The translations under genes were made by a program, and so were the position numbers. Under the pieces are notes generated by a model. That model had not been told where the DNA came from. It saw only the letters and a list, made by a program, of their open reading frames with translations, and did not search any database. Positions 1 to 11,029 of a DNA stretch of 64,000 nt are shown here, piece by piece. Numbering within the stretch: the stretch's first letter is position 1; the number at the start of each line of letters is the position of its first letter. Source of the DNA: Amphiduros pacificus (Eukaryota > Annelida > Polychaeta > Phyllodocida > Hesionidae); assembly GCA_949316495.1 (NCBI GenBank), contig OX439002.1, positions 12,642,001 to 12,706,000 of the forward strand. Direction: 5' to 3'.

Positions 1-73
1 GCCGAGCGGTCTAAGGCGCTGGTTTAAGGCACCAGTCTCTTCGGAGGCGTGGGTTCGAATCCCACCGCTGCCA
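1..73 (+). tRNA. tRNA-Leu-AAG: tRNA-Leu(AAG), 5' end cut by window edge
   Basis: This is the 3' 73 nt of an 82-nt gene; the nine missing bases lie outside the window. Anticodon stem CTGGT/ACCAG encloses loop TTAAGGC, so the anticodon is AAG (inosine at 34 expected, reading CUU and CUC). A long class-II variable arm with a TTCG loop and T arm GTGGG-TTCGAAT-CCCAC follow. A TTTT pol III stop lies at 81-84. Confidence 0.95.
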
Positions 74-194
74 ATGCATCTTTTGCTTAGGAAATGTGTC
101 ACCAGTGTACCTTTTTCTTCTGAGTATTCCAACAACAAATTTTTAAAAAAATTCTAGCAGGCCTGTGAACCTTTCACCAGCAGCTTAATGCAGT

Positions 195-275
195 GGTAGC
201 GTGGCCGAGCGGTCTAAGGCGCTGGTTTTAGGCACCAGTCTCATTGAGGCGTGGGTTCGAATCCCACCGCTGCCA
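195..275 (+). tRNA. tRNA-Leu-TAG: tRNA-Leu(UAG), reference copy
   Basis: Unit 1. An 81-nt class-II tRNA: acceptor GGTAGCG pairs with CGCTGCC, discriminator A; D arm contains the box A region TGGCCGAGCGG; anticodon stem CTGGT/ACCAG has loop TTTAGGC, giving anticodon UAG (reads CUA and CUG). The variable arm is one base shorter than in the Leu(AAG) gene. Box B GGTTCGAATCC is intact. It is identical to Leu(AAG) apart from base 34 and the variable arm. A T5 pol III terminator follows at 282-286. Confidence 0.97.
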
Positions 276-281
276 ATATTA

Positions 282-286
282 TTTTT
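282..286 (+). terminator. Pol III terminator (T5) of tRNA-Leu(UAG)
   Basis: Five T residues start 7 nt after the tRNA 3' end; kept in all units. Confidence 0.85.
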
Positions 287-870
287 CATAGTCACACCTC
301 CATCATGTCTGTGCGAGAATCTGATTTGGGATTGTTCTCTATTGAAATCATGGCCATTCATTTTGTTGCCTGGGATAATTGTCCACATTTTGACAATGAT
401 AGTGAGTGATGAAACTTGTGAGGTCTATCCCAGAATTAAAAGTATTGATATGGCATGACCTGCTTGGAACAGTTTTGGGGAACAAACACTTAATTTCTAA
501 AGAGATCCCAAACCACCATGCTATCTTTATCATAATAATACATGATGAGACAAAAACGAACAATATCACCAGGGAACTTGATGTTTTATAGTTTTCTTTT
601 TATCTATATGTTATCTGTAGATTATCTCTCCATGCTTTATTATGGAGCAAATATGTCATTTAGCTCTAAATTATGTTTGATCCCTCGTACATGGTCAATC
701 TTAGTGTGTGAAGGCATTTCATGGGATAAAATCAACATTATATATTATACTATAACCTCTATAAGCCCATTACATAATAAGGTCAACTAGTTTGAATAAG
801 AGTAGTCCACTCAATGTGTAAAATGTTCAGATTTCATGGGATTCTTTAGATGTCTCTCAAAAGGAAGCAG

Positions 871-875
871 AAAAA
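871..875 (-). terminator. Pol III terminator of tRNA-Ala(UGC)
   Basis: Five A residues on the plus strand (T5 on the sense strand) lie 11 nt past the Ala 3' end. Confidence 0.8.
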
Positions 876-885
876 TTTTAACTCC

Positions 886-957
886 TGGAGATGCCGGGGA
901 TTGAACCCGGGGCCTTTCACATGCAAAGCGAACGCTCTACCGCTGAGCTACATCCCC
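886..957 (-). tRNA. tRNA-Ala-TGC: tRNA-Ala(UGC), reference copy
   Basis: Unit 1. A 72-nt tRNA on the minus strand, opposite to the other three genes of the unit. Acceptor GGGGATG pairs with CATCTCC and contains G3:U70, the main alanine identity element. Anticodon stem TTCGC/GTGAA has loop TTTGCAT, anticodon UGC (reads GCA and GCG). T arm is CCGGG-TTCAATC-CCCGG. Confidence 0.97.
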
Positions 958-1274
958 AATTGGGAGAAGGTGAAAGTTGTAGTAATATTGGAGATAATTT
1001 GTCTACTTTTAAATACATGTTTTTACACATGAGAAATTCCAACATGAATTCAATGTTGCCATGGCCAAGCAGAACATTGAAATGCATCTCCACATTTGAA
1101 TGGTGAATAATTCAAATACATATTAAGTAAATAATCATCAATTGTCTTTCTCGAAGTTTTCTCACTTGGATGCTTGATATTCCAAAAATAGTCTACCATT
1201 TGAATTTGCATATATTAGATTATTTGCACTGGAAAATGAAGAGGAACCTTAAGTTAAGTCATTGTCATGGGATT

Positions 1275-1347
1275 GGCCTGGTGGCCTAATGGATAAGGCG
1301 TCTGACTTCGAATCAGAAGATTGCGAGTTCGAGTCTCGTCCGGGTCG
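1275..1347 (+). tRNA. tRNA-Arg-TCG: tRNA-Arg(UCG), reference copy
   Basis: Unit 1. A 73-nt tRNA: acceptor GGCCTGG pairs with CCGGGTC including G-U pairs, discriminator G; box A TGGCCTAATGG; anticodon stem TCTGA/TCAGA with loop CTTCGAA, anticodon UCG (reads CGA). The T arm GCGAG-TTCGAGT-CTCGT ends in a G-U pair, and box B departs slightly from consensus at both ends. Confidence 0.96.
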
Positions 1348-1353
1348 TGTAAA

Positions 1354-1360
1354 TTTTTTT
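1354..1360 (+). terminator. Pol III terminator (T7) of tRNA-Arg(UCG)
   Basis: Seven T residues start 7 nt after the tRNA 3' end; eight in unit 17. Confidence 0.88.
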
Positions 1361-1431
1361 CAGAATTGTTGATGTTTGGAGCTTATATCTCAAAAATAGA
1401 TGGTGATCGGGTGCAGCACAATGCAACTGAT

Positions 1432-1513
1432 GGTAGCGTGGCCGAGCGGTCTAAGGCGCTGGTTTAAGGCACCAGTCTCTTCGGAGGCGTGGGTTCGAAT
1501 CCCACCGCTGCCA
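1432..1513 (+). tRNA. tRNA-Leu-AAG: tRNA-Leu(AAG), first complete copy
   Basis: Unit 1. Full 82-nt class-II tRNA with acceptor GGTAGCG/CGCTGCC, discriminator A, anticodon AAG in loop TTAAGGC, and variable-arm hairpin TCTC-TTCG-GAGG. It lies 84 nt after the Arg gene and 121 nt before the next Leu(UAG) gene. TTTT stop at 1521-1524. Confidence 0.97.
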
Positions 1514-1634
1514 ATGCATCTTTTGCTTAGGAAATGTGTCACCAGTGTACCTTTTTCTTCTGAGTATTCCAACAACAAATTTTTAAAAAAATTCTAGCAG
1601 GCCTGTGAACCTTTCACCAGCAGCTTAATGCAGT

Positions 1635-1715
1635 GGTAGCGTGGCCGAGCGGTCTAAGGCGCTGGTTTTAGGCACCAGTCTCATTGAGGCGTGGGTTCGA
1701 ATCCCACCGCTGCCA
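1635..1715 (+). tRNA. tRNA-Leu-TAG: tRNA-Leu(UAG)
   Basis: Unit 2; matches the copy at 195. Confidence 0.95.
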
Positions 1716-2325
1716 ATATTATTTTTCATAGTCACACCTCCATCATGTCTGTGCGAGAATCTGATTTGGGATTGTTCTCTATTGAAATCATGGCCATTCA
1801 TTTTGTTGCCTGGGATAATTGTCCACATTTTGACAATGATAGTGAGTGATGAAACTTGTGAGGTCTATCCCAGAATTAAAAGTATTGATATGGCATGACC
1901 TGCTTGGAACAGTTTTGGGGAACAAACACTTAATTTCTAAAGAGATCCCAAACCACCATGCTATCTTTATCATAATAATACATGATGAGACAAAAACGAA
2001 CAATATCACCAGGGAACTTGATGTTTTATAGTTTTCTTTTTATCTATATGTTATCTGTAGATTATCTCTCCATGCTTTATTATGGAGCAAATATGTCATT
2101 TAGCTCTAAATTATGTTTGATCCCTCGTACATGGTCAATCTTAGCGTGTGAAGGCATTTCATGGGATAAAATCAACATTATATATTATACTATAACCTCT
2201 ATAAGCCCATTACATAATAAGGTCAACTAGTTTCAATAAGAGTAGTCCACTCAATGTGTAAAATGTTCAGATTTCATGGGATTCTTTAGATGTCTCTCAA
2301 AAGGAAGCAGAAAAATTTTAACTCC

Positions 2326-2397
2326 TGGAGATGCCGGGGATTGAACCCGGGGCCTTTCACATGCAAAGCGAACGCTCTACCGCTGAGCTACATCCCC
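2326..2397 (-). tRNA. tRNA-Ala-TGC: tRNA-Ala(UGC)
   Basis: Unit 2; matches the copy at 886. Confidence 0.95.
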
Positions 2398-2714
2398 AAT
2401 TGGGAGAAGGTGAAAGTTGTAGTAATATTGGAGATAATTTGTCTACTTTTAAATACATGTTTTTACACATGAGAAATTCCAACATGAATTCAATGTTGCC
2501 ATGGCCAAGCAGAACATTGAAATGCATCTCCACATTTGAATGGTGAATAATTCAAATACATATTAAGTAAATAATCATCAATTGTCTTTCTCGAAGTTTT
2601 CTCACTTGGATGCTTGATATTCCAAAAATAGTCTACCATTTGAATTTGCATATATTAGATTATTTGCACTGGAAAATGAAGAGGAACCTTAAGTTAAGTC
2701 ATTGTCATGGGATT

Positions 2715-2787
2715 GGCCTGGTGGCCTAATGGATAAGGCGTCTGACTTCGAATCAGAAGATTGCGAGTTCGAGTCTCGTCCGGGTCG
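2715..2787 (+). tRNA. tRNA-Arg-TCG: tRNA-Arg(UCG)
   Basis: Unit 2; matches the copy at 1275. Confidence 0.95.
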
Positions 2788-2871
2788 TGTAAATTTTTTT
2801 CAGAATTGTTGATGTTTGGAGCTTATATCTCAAAAATAGATGGTGATCGGGTGCAGCACAATGCAACTGAT

Positions 2872-2953
2872 GGTAGCGTGGCCGAGCGGTCTAAGGCGCT
2901 GGTTTAAGGCACCAGTCTCTTCGGAGGCGTGGGTTCGAATCCCACCGCTGCCA
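2872..2953 (+). tRNA. tRNA-Leu-AAG: tRNA-Leu(AAG)
   Basis: Unit 2; matches the copy at 1432. Confidence 0.95.
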
Positions 2954-3074
2954 ATGCATCTTTTGCTTAGGAAATGTGTCACCAGTGTACCTTTTTCTTC
3001 TGAGTATTCCAACAACAAATTTTTAAAAAAATTCTAGCAGGCCTGTGAACCTTTCACCAGCAGCTTAATGCAGT

Positions 3075-3155
3075 GGTAGCGTGGCCGAGCGGTCTAAGGC
3101 GCTGGTTTTAGGCACCAGTCTCATTGAGGCGTGGGTTCGAATCCCACCGCTGCCA
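3075..3155 (+). tRNA. tRNA-Leu-TAG: tRNA-Leu(UAG)
   Basis: Unit 3; matches the copy at 195. Confidence 0.95.
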
Positions 3156-3765
3156 ATATTATTTTTCATAGTCACACCTCCATCATGTCTGTGCGAGAAT
3201 CTGATTTGGGATTGTTCTCTATTGAAATCATGGCCATTCATTTTGTTGCCTGGGATAATTGTCCACATTTTGACAATGATAGTGAGTGATGAAACTTGTG
3301 AGGTCTATCCCAGAATTAAAAGTATTGATATGGCATGACCTGCTTGGAACAGTTTTGGGGAACAAACACTTAATTTCTAAAGAGATCCCAAACCACCATG
3401 CTATCTTTATCATAATAATACATGATGAGACAAAAACGAACAATATCACCAGGGAACTTGATGTTTTATAGTTTTCTTTTTATCTATATGTTATCTGTAG
3501 ATTATCTCTCCATGCTTTATTATGGAGCAAATATGTCATTTAGCTCTAAATTATGTTTGATCCCTCGTACATGGTCAATCTTAGCGTGTGAAGGCATTTC
3601 ATGGGATAAAATCAACATTATATATTATACTATAACCTCTATAAGCCCATTACATAATAAGGTCAACTAGTTTGAATAAGAGTAGTCCACTCAATGTGTA
3701 AAATGTTCAGATTTCATGGGATTCTTTAGATGTCTCTCAAAAGGAAGCAGAAAAATTTTAACTCC

Positions 3766-3837
3766 TGGAGATGCCGGGGATTGAACCCGGGGCCTTTCAC
3801 ATGCAAAGCGAACGCTCTACCGCTGAGCTACATCCCC
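3766..3837 (-). tRNA. tRNA-Ala-TGC: tRNA-Ala(UGC)
   Basis: Unit 3; matches the copy at 886. Confidence 0.95.
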
Positions 3838-4154
3838 AATTGGGAGAAGGTGAAAGTTGTAGTAATATTGGAGATAATTTGTCTACTTTTAAATACATGT
3901 TTTTACACATGAGAAATTCCAACATGAATTCAATGTTGCCATGGCCAAGCAGAACATTGAAATGCATCTCCACATTTGAATGGTGAATAATTCAAATACA
4001 TATTAAGTAAATAATCATCAATTGTCTTTCTCGAAGTTTTCTCACTTGGATGCTTGATATTCCAAAAATAGTCTACCATTTGAATTTGCATATATTAGAT
4101 TATTTGCACTGGAAAATGAAGAGGAACCTTAAGTTAAGTCATTGTCATGGGATT

Positions 4155-4227
4155 GGCCTGGTGGCCTAATGGATAAGGCGTCTGACTTCGAATCAGAAGA
4201 TTGCGAGTTCGAGTCTCGTCCGGGTCG
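4155..4227 (+). tRNA. tRNA-Arg-TCG: tRNA-Arg(UCG)
   Basis: Unit 3; matches the copy at 1275. Confidence 0.95.
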
Positions 4228-4311
4228 TGTAAATTTTTTTCAGAATTGTTGATGTTTGGAGCTTATATCTCAAAAATAGATGGTGATCGGGTGCAGCACA
4301 ATGCAACTGAT

Positions 4312-4393
4312 GGTAGCGTGGCCGAGCGGTCTAAGGCGCTGGTTTAAGGGACCAGTCTCTTCGGAGGCGTGGGTTCGAATCCCACCGCTGCCA
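4312..4393 (+). tRNA. tRNA-Leu-AAG: tRNA-Leu(AAG), loop variant
   Basis: Unit 3. One base differs from the copy at 1432: C to G at 4350, tRNA position 38 at the 3' side of the anticodon loop. The anticodon and stems are unchanged, so it may still work. Confidence 0.92.
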
Positions 4394-4514
4394 ATGCATC
4401 TTTTGCTTAGGAAATGTGTCACCAGTGTACCTTTTTCTTCTGAGTATTCCAACAACAAATTTTTAAAAAAATTCTAGCAGGCCTGTGAACCTTTCACCAG
4501 CAGCTTAATGCAGT

Positions 4515-4595
4515 GGTAGCGTGGCCGAGCGGTCTAAGGCGCTGGTTTTAGGCACCAGTCTCATTGAGGCGTGGGTTCGAATCCCACCGCTGCCA
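4515..4595 (+). tRNA. tRNA-Leu-TAG: tRNA-Leu(UAG)
   Basis: Unit 4; matches the copy at 195. Confidence 0.95.
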
Positions 4596-5205
4596 ATATT
4601 ATTTTTCATAGTCACACCTCCATCATGTCTGTGCGAGAATCTGATTTGGGATTGTTCTCTATTGAAATCATGGCCATTCATTTTGTTGCCTGGGATAATT
4701 GTCCACATTTTGACAATGATAGTGAGTGATGAAACTTGTGAGGTCTATCCCAGAATTAAAAGTATTGATATGGCATGACCTGCTTGGAACAGTTTTGGGG
4801 AACAAACACTTAATTTCTAAAGAGATCCCAAACCACCATGCTATCTTTATCATAATAATACATGATGAGACAAAAACGAACAATATCACCAGGGAACTTG
4901 ATGTTTTATAGTTTTCTTTTTATCTATATGTTATCTGTAGATTATCTCTCCATGCTTTATTATGGAGCAAATATGTCATTTAGCTCTAAATTATGTTTGA
5001 TCCCTCGTACATGGTCAATCTTAGCGTGTGAAGGCATTTCATGGGATAAAATCAACATTATATATTATACTATAACCTCTATAAGCCCATTACATAATAA
5101 GGTCAACTAGTTTGAATAAGAGTAGTCCACTCAATGTGTAAAATGTTCAGATTTCATGGGATTCTTTAGATGTCTCTCAAAAGGAAGCAGAAAAATTTTA
5201 ACTCC

Positions 5206-5277
5206 TGGAGATGCCGGGGATTGAACCCGGGGCCTTTCACATGCAAAGCGAACGCTCTACCGCTGAGCTACATCCCC
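5206..5277 (-). tRNA. tRNA-Ala-TGC: tRNA-Ala(UGC)
   Basis: Unit 4; matches the copy at 886. Confidence 0.95.
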
Positions 5278-5594
5278 AATTGGGAGAAGGTGAAAGTTGT
5301 AGTAATATTGGAGATAATTTGTCTACTTTTAAATACATGTTTTTACACATGAGAAATTCCAACATGAATTCAATGTTGCCATGGCCAAGCAGAACATTGA
5401 AATGCATCTCCACATTTGAATGGTGAATAATTCAAATACATATTAAGTAAATAATCATCAATTGTCTTTCTCGAAGTTTTCTCACTTGGATGCTTGATAT
5501 TCCAAAAATAGTCTACCATTTGAATTTGCATATATTAGATTATTTGCACTGGAAAATGAAGAGGAACCTTAAGTTAAGTCATTGTCATGGGATT

Positions 5595-5667
5595 GGCCTG
5601 GTGGCCTAATGGATAAGGCGTCTGACTTCGAATCAGAAGATTGCGAGTTCGAGTCTCGTCCGGGTCG
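5595..5667 (+). tRNA. tRNA-Arg-TCG: tRNA-Arg(UCG)
   Basis: Unit 4; matches the copy at 1275. Confidence 0.95.
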
Positions 5668-5751
5668 TGTAAATTTTTTTCAGAATTGTTGATGTTTGGA
5701 GCTTATATCTCAAAAATAGATGGTGATCGGGTGCAGCACAATGCAACTGAT

Positions 5752-5833
5752 GGTAGCGTGGCCGAGCGGTCTAAGGCGCTGGTTTAAGGCACCAGTCTCT
5801 TCGGAGGCGTGGGTTCGAATCCCACCGCTGCCA
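5752..5833 (+). tRNA. tRNA-Leu-AAG: tRNA-Leu(AAG)
   Basis: Unit 4; matches the copy at 1432. Confidence 0.95.
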
Positions 5834-5954
5834 ATGCATCTTTTGCTTAGGAAATGTGTCACCAGTGTACCTTTTTCTTCTGAGTATTCCAACAACAAAT
5901 TTTTAAAAAAATTCTAGCAGGCCTGTGAACCTTTCACCAGCAGCTTAATGCAGT

Positions 5955-6035
5955 GGTAGCGTGGCCGAGCGGTCTAAGGCGCTGGTTTTAGGCACCAGTC
6001 TCATTGAGGCGTGGGTTCGAATCCCACCGCTGCCA
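5955..6035 (+). tRNA. tRNA-Leu-TAG: tRNA-Leu(UAG)
   Basis: Unit 5; matches the copy at 195. Confidence 0.95.
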
Positions 6036-6645
6036 ATATTATTTTTCATAGTCACACCTCCATCATGTCTGTGCGAGAATCTGATTTGGGATTGTTCTCT
6101 ATTGAAATCATGGCCATTCATTTTGTTGCCTGGGATAATTGTCCACATTTTGACAATGATAGTGAGTGATGAAACTTGTGAGGTCTATCCCAGAATTAAA
6201 AGTATTGATATGGCATGACCTGCTTGGAACAGTTTTGGGGAACAAACACTTAATTTCTAAAGAGATCCCAAACCACCATGCTATCTTTATCATAATAATA
6301 CATGATGAGACAAAAACGAACAATATCACCAGGGAACTTGATGTTTTATAGTTTTCTTTTTATCTATATGTTATCTGTAGATTATCTCTCCATGCTTTAT
6401 TATGGAGCAAATATGTCATTTAGCTCTAAATTATGTTTGATCCCTCGTACATGGTCAATCTTAGCGTGTGAAGGCATTTCATGGGATAAAATCAACATTA
6501 TATATTATACTATAACCTCTATAAGCCCATTACATAATAAGGTCAACTAGTTTGAATAAGAGTAGTCCACTCAATGTGTAAAATGTTCAGATTTCATGGG
6601 ATTCTTTAGATGTCTCTCAAAAGGAAGCAGAAAAATTTTAACTCC

Positions 6646-6717
6646 TGGAGATGCCGGGGATTGAACCCGGGGCCTTTCACATGCAAAGCGAACGCTCTAC
6701 CGCTGAGCTACATCCCC
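6646..6717 (-). tRNA. tRNA-Ala-TGC: tRNA-Ala(UGC)
   Basis: Unit 5; matches the copy at 886. Confidence 0.95.
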
Positions 6718-7034
6718 AATTGGGAGAAGGTGAAAGTTGTAGTAATATTGGAGAAAATTTGTCTACTTTTAAATACATGTTTTTACACATGAGAAATTCC
6801 AACATGAATTCAATGTTGCCATGGCCAAGCAGAACATTGAAATGCATCTCCACATTTGAATGGTGAATAATTCAAATACATATTAAGTAAATAATCATCA
6901 ATTGTCTTTCTCGAAGTTTTCTCACTTGGATGCTTGATATTCCAAAAATAGTCTACCATTTGAATTTGCATATATTAGATTATTTGCACTGGAAAATGCA
7001 GAGGAACCTTAAGTTAAGTCATTGACATGGGATT

Positions 7035-7107
7035 GGCCTGGTGGCCTAATGGATAAGGCGTCTGACTTCGAATCAGAAGATTGCGAGTTCGAGTCTCGTC
7101 CGGGTCG
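7035..7107 (+). tRNA. tRNA-Arg-TCG: tRNA-Arg(UCG)
   Basis: Unit 5; matches the copy at 1275. Confidence 0.95.
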
Positions 7108-7191
7108 TGTAAATTTTTTTCAGAATTGTTGATGTTTGGAGCTGATATCTCAAAAATAGATGGTGATCGGGTGCAGCACAATGCAACTGAT

Positions 7192-7273
7192 GGTAGCGTG
7201 GCCGAGCGGTCTAAGGCGCTGGTTTAAGGCACCAGTCTCTTCGGAGGCGTGGGTTCGAATCCCACCGCTGCCA
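7192..7273 (+). tRNA. tRNA-Leu-AAG: tRNA-Leu(AAG)
   Basis: Unit 5; matches the copy at 1432. Confidence 0.95.
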
Positions 7274-7393
7274 ATGCATCTTTTGCTTAGGAAATGTGTC
7301 ACCAGTGTACCTTTTTCTTCTGAGTATTCCAACAACAAATTTAAAAAAAATTCTAGCAGGCCTGTGAACCTTTCACCAGCAGCTTAATGCAGT

Positions 7394-7474
7394 GGTAGCG
7401 TGGCCGAGCGGTCTAAGGCGCTGGTTTTAGGCACCAGTCTCATTGAGGCGTGGGTTCGAATCCCACCGCTGCCA
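7394..7474 (+). tRNA. tRNA-Leu-TAG: tRNA-Leu(UAG)
   Basis: Unit 6; gene intact, although its downstream spacer has a 2-bp deletion shared with unit 7. Confidence 0.95.
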
Positions 7475-8082
7475 ATATTATTTTTCATAGTCACACCTCC
7501 ATCATGTCTGCGAGAATCTGATATGGGATTGTTCTCTATTGAAATCATGGCCATTCATTTTGTTGCCTGGGATAATTGTCCACATTTTGACAATGATAGT
7601 GAGTGATGAAACTTGTGAGGTCTATCCCAGAATTAAAAGTATTGATATGGCATGACCTGCTTGGAACAGTTTTGGGGAACAAACACTTAATTTCTAAAGA
7701 GATCCCAAACCACCATGCTATCTTTATCATAATAATACATGATGAGACAAAAACGAACAATATCACCAGGGAACTTGATGTTTTATAGTTTTCTTTTTAT
7801 CTATATGTTATCTGTAGATTATCTCTCCATGCTTTATTATGGAGGAAATATGTCATTTAGCTCTAAATTATGTTTGATCCCTCGTACATGGTCAATCTTA
7901 GCGTGTGAAGGCATTTCATGGGATAAAATCAACATTATATATTATACTATAACCTCTATAAGCCCATTACATAATAAGGTCAACTAGTTTCAATAAGAGT
8001 AGTCCACTCAATGTGTAAAATGTTCAGATTTCATGGGATTCTTTAGATGTCTCTCAAAATGAAGCAGAAAAATTTTAACTCC

Positions 8083-8154
8083 TGGAGATGCCGGGGATTG
8101 AACCCGGGGCCTTTCACATGCAAAGCGAACGCTCTACCGCTGAGCTACATCCCC
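8083..8154 (-). tRNA. tRNA-Ala-TGC: tRNA-Ala(UGC)
   Basis: Unit 6; matches the copy at 886. Confidence 0.95.
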
Positions 8155-8471
8155 AATTGGGAGAAGGTGAAAGTTGTAGTAATATTGGAGAAAATTTGTC
8201 TACTTTTAAATACATGTTTTTACACATGAGAAATTCCAACATGAATTCAATGTTGCCATGGCCAAGCAGAACATTGAAATGCATCTCCACATTTGAATGG
8301 TGAATAATTCAAATACATATTAAGTAAATAATCATCAATTGTCTTTCTCGAAGTTTTCTCACTTGGATGCTTGATATTCCAAAAATAGTCTACCATTTGA
8401 ATTTGCATATATTAGATTATTTGCACTGGAAAATGCAGAGGAACCTTAAGTTAAGTCATTGACATGGGATT

Positions 8472-8544
8472 GGCCTGGTGGCCTAATGGATAAGGCGTCT
8501 GACTTCGAATCAGAAGATTGCGAGTTCGAGTCTCGTCCGGGTCG
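8472..8544 (+). tRNA. tRNA-Arg-TCG: tRNA-Arg(UCG)
   Basis: Unit 6; matches the copy at 1275. Confidence 0.95.
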
Positions 8545-8628
8545 TGTAAATTTTTTTCAGAATTGTTGATGTTTGGAGCTGATATCTCAAAAATAGATGG
8601 TGATCGGGTGCAGCACAATGCAACTGAT

Positions 8629-8710
8629 GGTAGCGTGGCCGAGCGGTCTAAGGCGCTGGTTTAAGGCACCAGTCTCTTCGGAGGCGTGGGTTCGAATCCC
8701 ACCGCTGCCA
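8629..8710 (+). tRNA. tRNA-Leu-AAG: tRNA-Leu(AAG)
   Basis: Unit 6; matches the copy at 1432. Confidence 0.95.
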
Positions 8711-8830
8711 ATGCATCTTTTGCTTAGGAAATGTGTCACCAGTGTACCTTTTTCTTCTGAGTATTCCAACAACAAATTTAAAAAAAATTCTAGCAGGCCT
8801 GTGAACCTTTCACCAGCAGCTTAATGCAGT

Positions 8831-8911
8831 GGTAGCGTGGCCGAGCGGTCTAAGGCGCTGGTTTTAGGCACCAGTCTCATTGAGGCGTGGGTTCGAATCC
8901 CACCGCTGCCA
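8831..8911 (+). tRNA. tRNA-Leu-TAG: tRNA-Leu(UAG)
   Basis: Unit 7; matches the copy at 195. Confidence 0.95.
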
Positions 8912-9519
8912 ATATTATTTTTCATAGTCACACCTCCATCATGTCTGCGAGAATCTGATATGGGATTGTTCTCTATTGAAATCATGGCCATTCATTTTGT
9001 TGCCTGGGATAATTGTCCACATTTTGACAATGATAGTGAGTGATGAAACTTGTGAGGTCTATCCCAGAATTAAAAGTATTGATATGGCATGACCTGCTTG
9101 GAACAGTTTTGGGGAACAAACACTTAATTTCTAAAGAGATCCCAAACCACCATGCTATCTTTATCATAATAATACATGATGAGACAAAAACGAACAATAT
9201 CACCAGGGAACTTGATCTTTTATAGTTTTCTTTTTATCTATATGTTATCTGTAGATTATCTCTCCATGCTTTATTATGGAGCAAATATGTCATTTAGCTC
9301 TAAATTATGTTTGATCCCTCGTACATGGTCAATCTTAGCGTGTGAAGGCATTTCATGGGATAAAATCAACATTATATATTATACTATAACCTCTATAAGC
9401 CCATTACATAATAAGGTCAACTAGTTTGAATAAGAGTAGTCCACTCAATGTGTAAAATGTTCAGATTTCATGGGATTCTTTAGATGTCTCTCAAAATGAA
9501 GCAGAAAAATTTTAACTCC

Positions 9520-9591
9520 TGGAGATGCCGGGGATTGAACCCGGGGCCTTTCACATGCAAAGCGAACGCTCTACCGCTGAGCTACATCCCC
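9520..9591 (-). tRNA. tRNA-Ala-TGC: tRNA-Ala(UGC)
   Basis: Unit 7; matches the copy at 886. Confidence 0.95.
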
Positions 9592-9908
9592 AATTGGGAG
9601 AAGGTGAAAGTTGTAGTAATATTGGAGATAATTTGTCTACTTTTAGATACATGTTTTTACACATGAGAAATTCCAACATGAATTCAATGTTGCCATGGCC
9701 AAGCAGAACATTGAAATGCATCTCCACATTTGAATGGTGAATAATTCAAATACATATTAAGTAAATAATCATCAATTGTCTTTCTCGAAGTTTTCTCACT
9801 TGGATGCTTGATATTCCAAAAATAGTCTACCATTTGAATTTGCATATATTAGATTATTTGCACTGGAAAATGCAGAGGAACCTTAAGTTAAGTCATTGAC
9901 ATGGGATT

Positions 9909-9980
9909 GGCCTGGTGGCCTATTGGATAAGCCCCTGACTTCGAATCAGAAGATTGCGAGTTCGAGTCTCGTCCGGGTCG
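9909..9980 (+). pseudogene. Degenerate tRNA-Arg(UCG)
   Basis: Unit 7. Compared with the 73-nt reference, the D loop has A to T (CCTATTGG) and the stretch AAGGCGTCTGAC reads AAGCCCCTGAC, one base shorter. This breaks the 3' side of the D stem and the first anticodon-stem pair. Anticodon loop, T arm and acceptor remain. Probably not a working tRNA. Confidence 0.85.
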
Positions 9981-10064
9981 TGTAAATTTTTTTCAGAATT
10001 GTTGATGTTTGGAGCTGATATCTCAAAAATAGATGGTGATCGGGTGCAGCACAATGCAACTGAT

Positions 10065-10146
10065 GGTAGCGTGGCCGAGCGGTCTAAGGCGCTGGTTTAA
10101 GGCACCAGTCTCTTCGGAGGCGTGGGTTCGAATCCCACCGCTGCCA
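10065..10146 (+). tRNA. tRNA-Leu-AAG: tRNA-Leu(AAG)
   Basis: Unit 7; matches the copy at 1432. Confidence 0.95.
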
Positions 10147-10266
10147 ATGCATCTTTTGCTTAGGAAATGTGTCACCAGTGTACCTTTTTCTTCTGAGTAT
10201 TCCAACAACAAATTTAAAAAAAATTCTAGCAGGCCTGTGAACCTTTCACCAGCAGCTTAATGCAGT

Positions 10267-10347
10267 GGTAGCGTGGCCGAGCGGTCTAAGGCGCTGGTTT
10301 TAGGCACCAGTCTCATTGAGGCGTGGGTTCGAATCCCACCGCTGCCA
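10267..10347 (+). tRNA. tRNA-Leu-TAG: tRNA-Leu(UAG)
   Basis: Unit 8; matches the copy at 195. Confidence 0.95.
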
Positions 10348-10957
10348 ATATTATTTTTCATAGTCACACCTCCATCATGTCTGTGCGAGAATCTGATTTG
10401 GGATTGTTCTCTATTGAAATCATGGCCATTCATTTTGTTGCCTGGGATAATTGTCCACATTTTGACAATGATAGTGAGTGATGAAACTTGTGAGGTCTAT
10501 CCCAGAATTAAAAGTATTGATATGGCATGACCTGCTTGGAACAGTTTTGGGGAACAAACACTTAATTTCTAAAGAGATCCCAAACCACCATGCTATCTTT
10601 ATCATAATAATACATGATGAGACAAAAACGAACAATATCACCAGGGAACTTGATGTTTTATAGTTTTCTTTTTATCTATATGTTATCTGTAGATTATCTC
10701 TCCATGCTTTATTATGGAGTAAATATGTCATTTAGCTCTAAATTATGTTTGATCCCTCGTACATGGTCAATCTTAGCGTGTGAAGGCATTTCATGGGATA
10801 AAATCAACATTATATATTATACTATAACCTCTATAAGCCCATTACATAATAAGGTCAACTAGTTTCAATAAGAGTAGTCCACTCAATGTGTAAAATGTTC
10901 AGATTTCATGGGATTCTTTAGATGTCTCTCAAAATGAAGCAGAAAAATTTTAACTCC

Positions 10958-11029
10958 TGGAGATGCCGGGGATTGAACCCATGGCCTTTCACATGCAAAG
11001 CGAACGCTCTACCGCTGAGCTACATCCCC
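10958..11029 (-). pseudogene. tRNA-Ala(UGC) with damaged T stem
   Basis: Unit 8. Two adjacent plus-strand bases changed (CCCGGGG to CCCATGG, about 10980-10982), giving two mismatches in the five-pair T stem. The anticodon arm, G3:U70 and T loop are intact, so partial function cannot be excluded. Confidence 0.65.
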
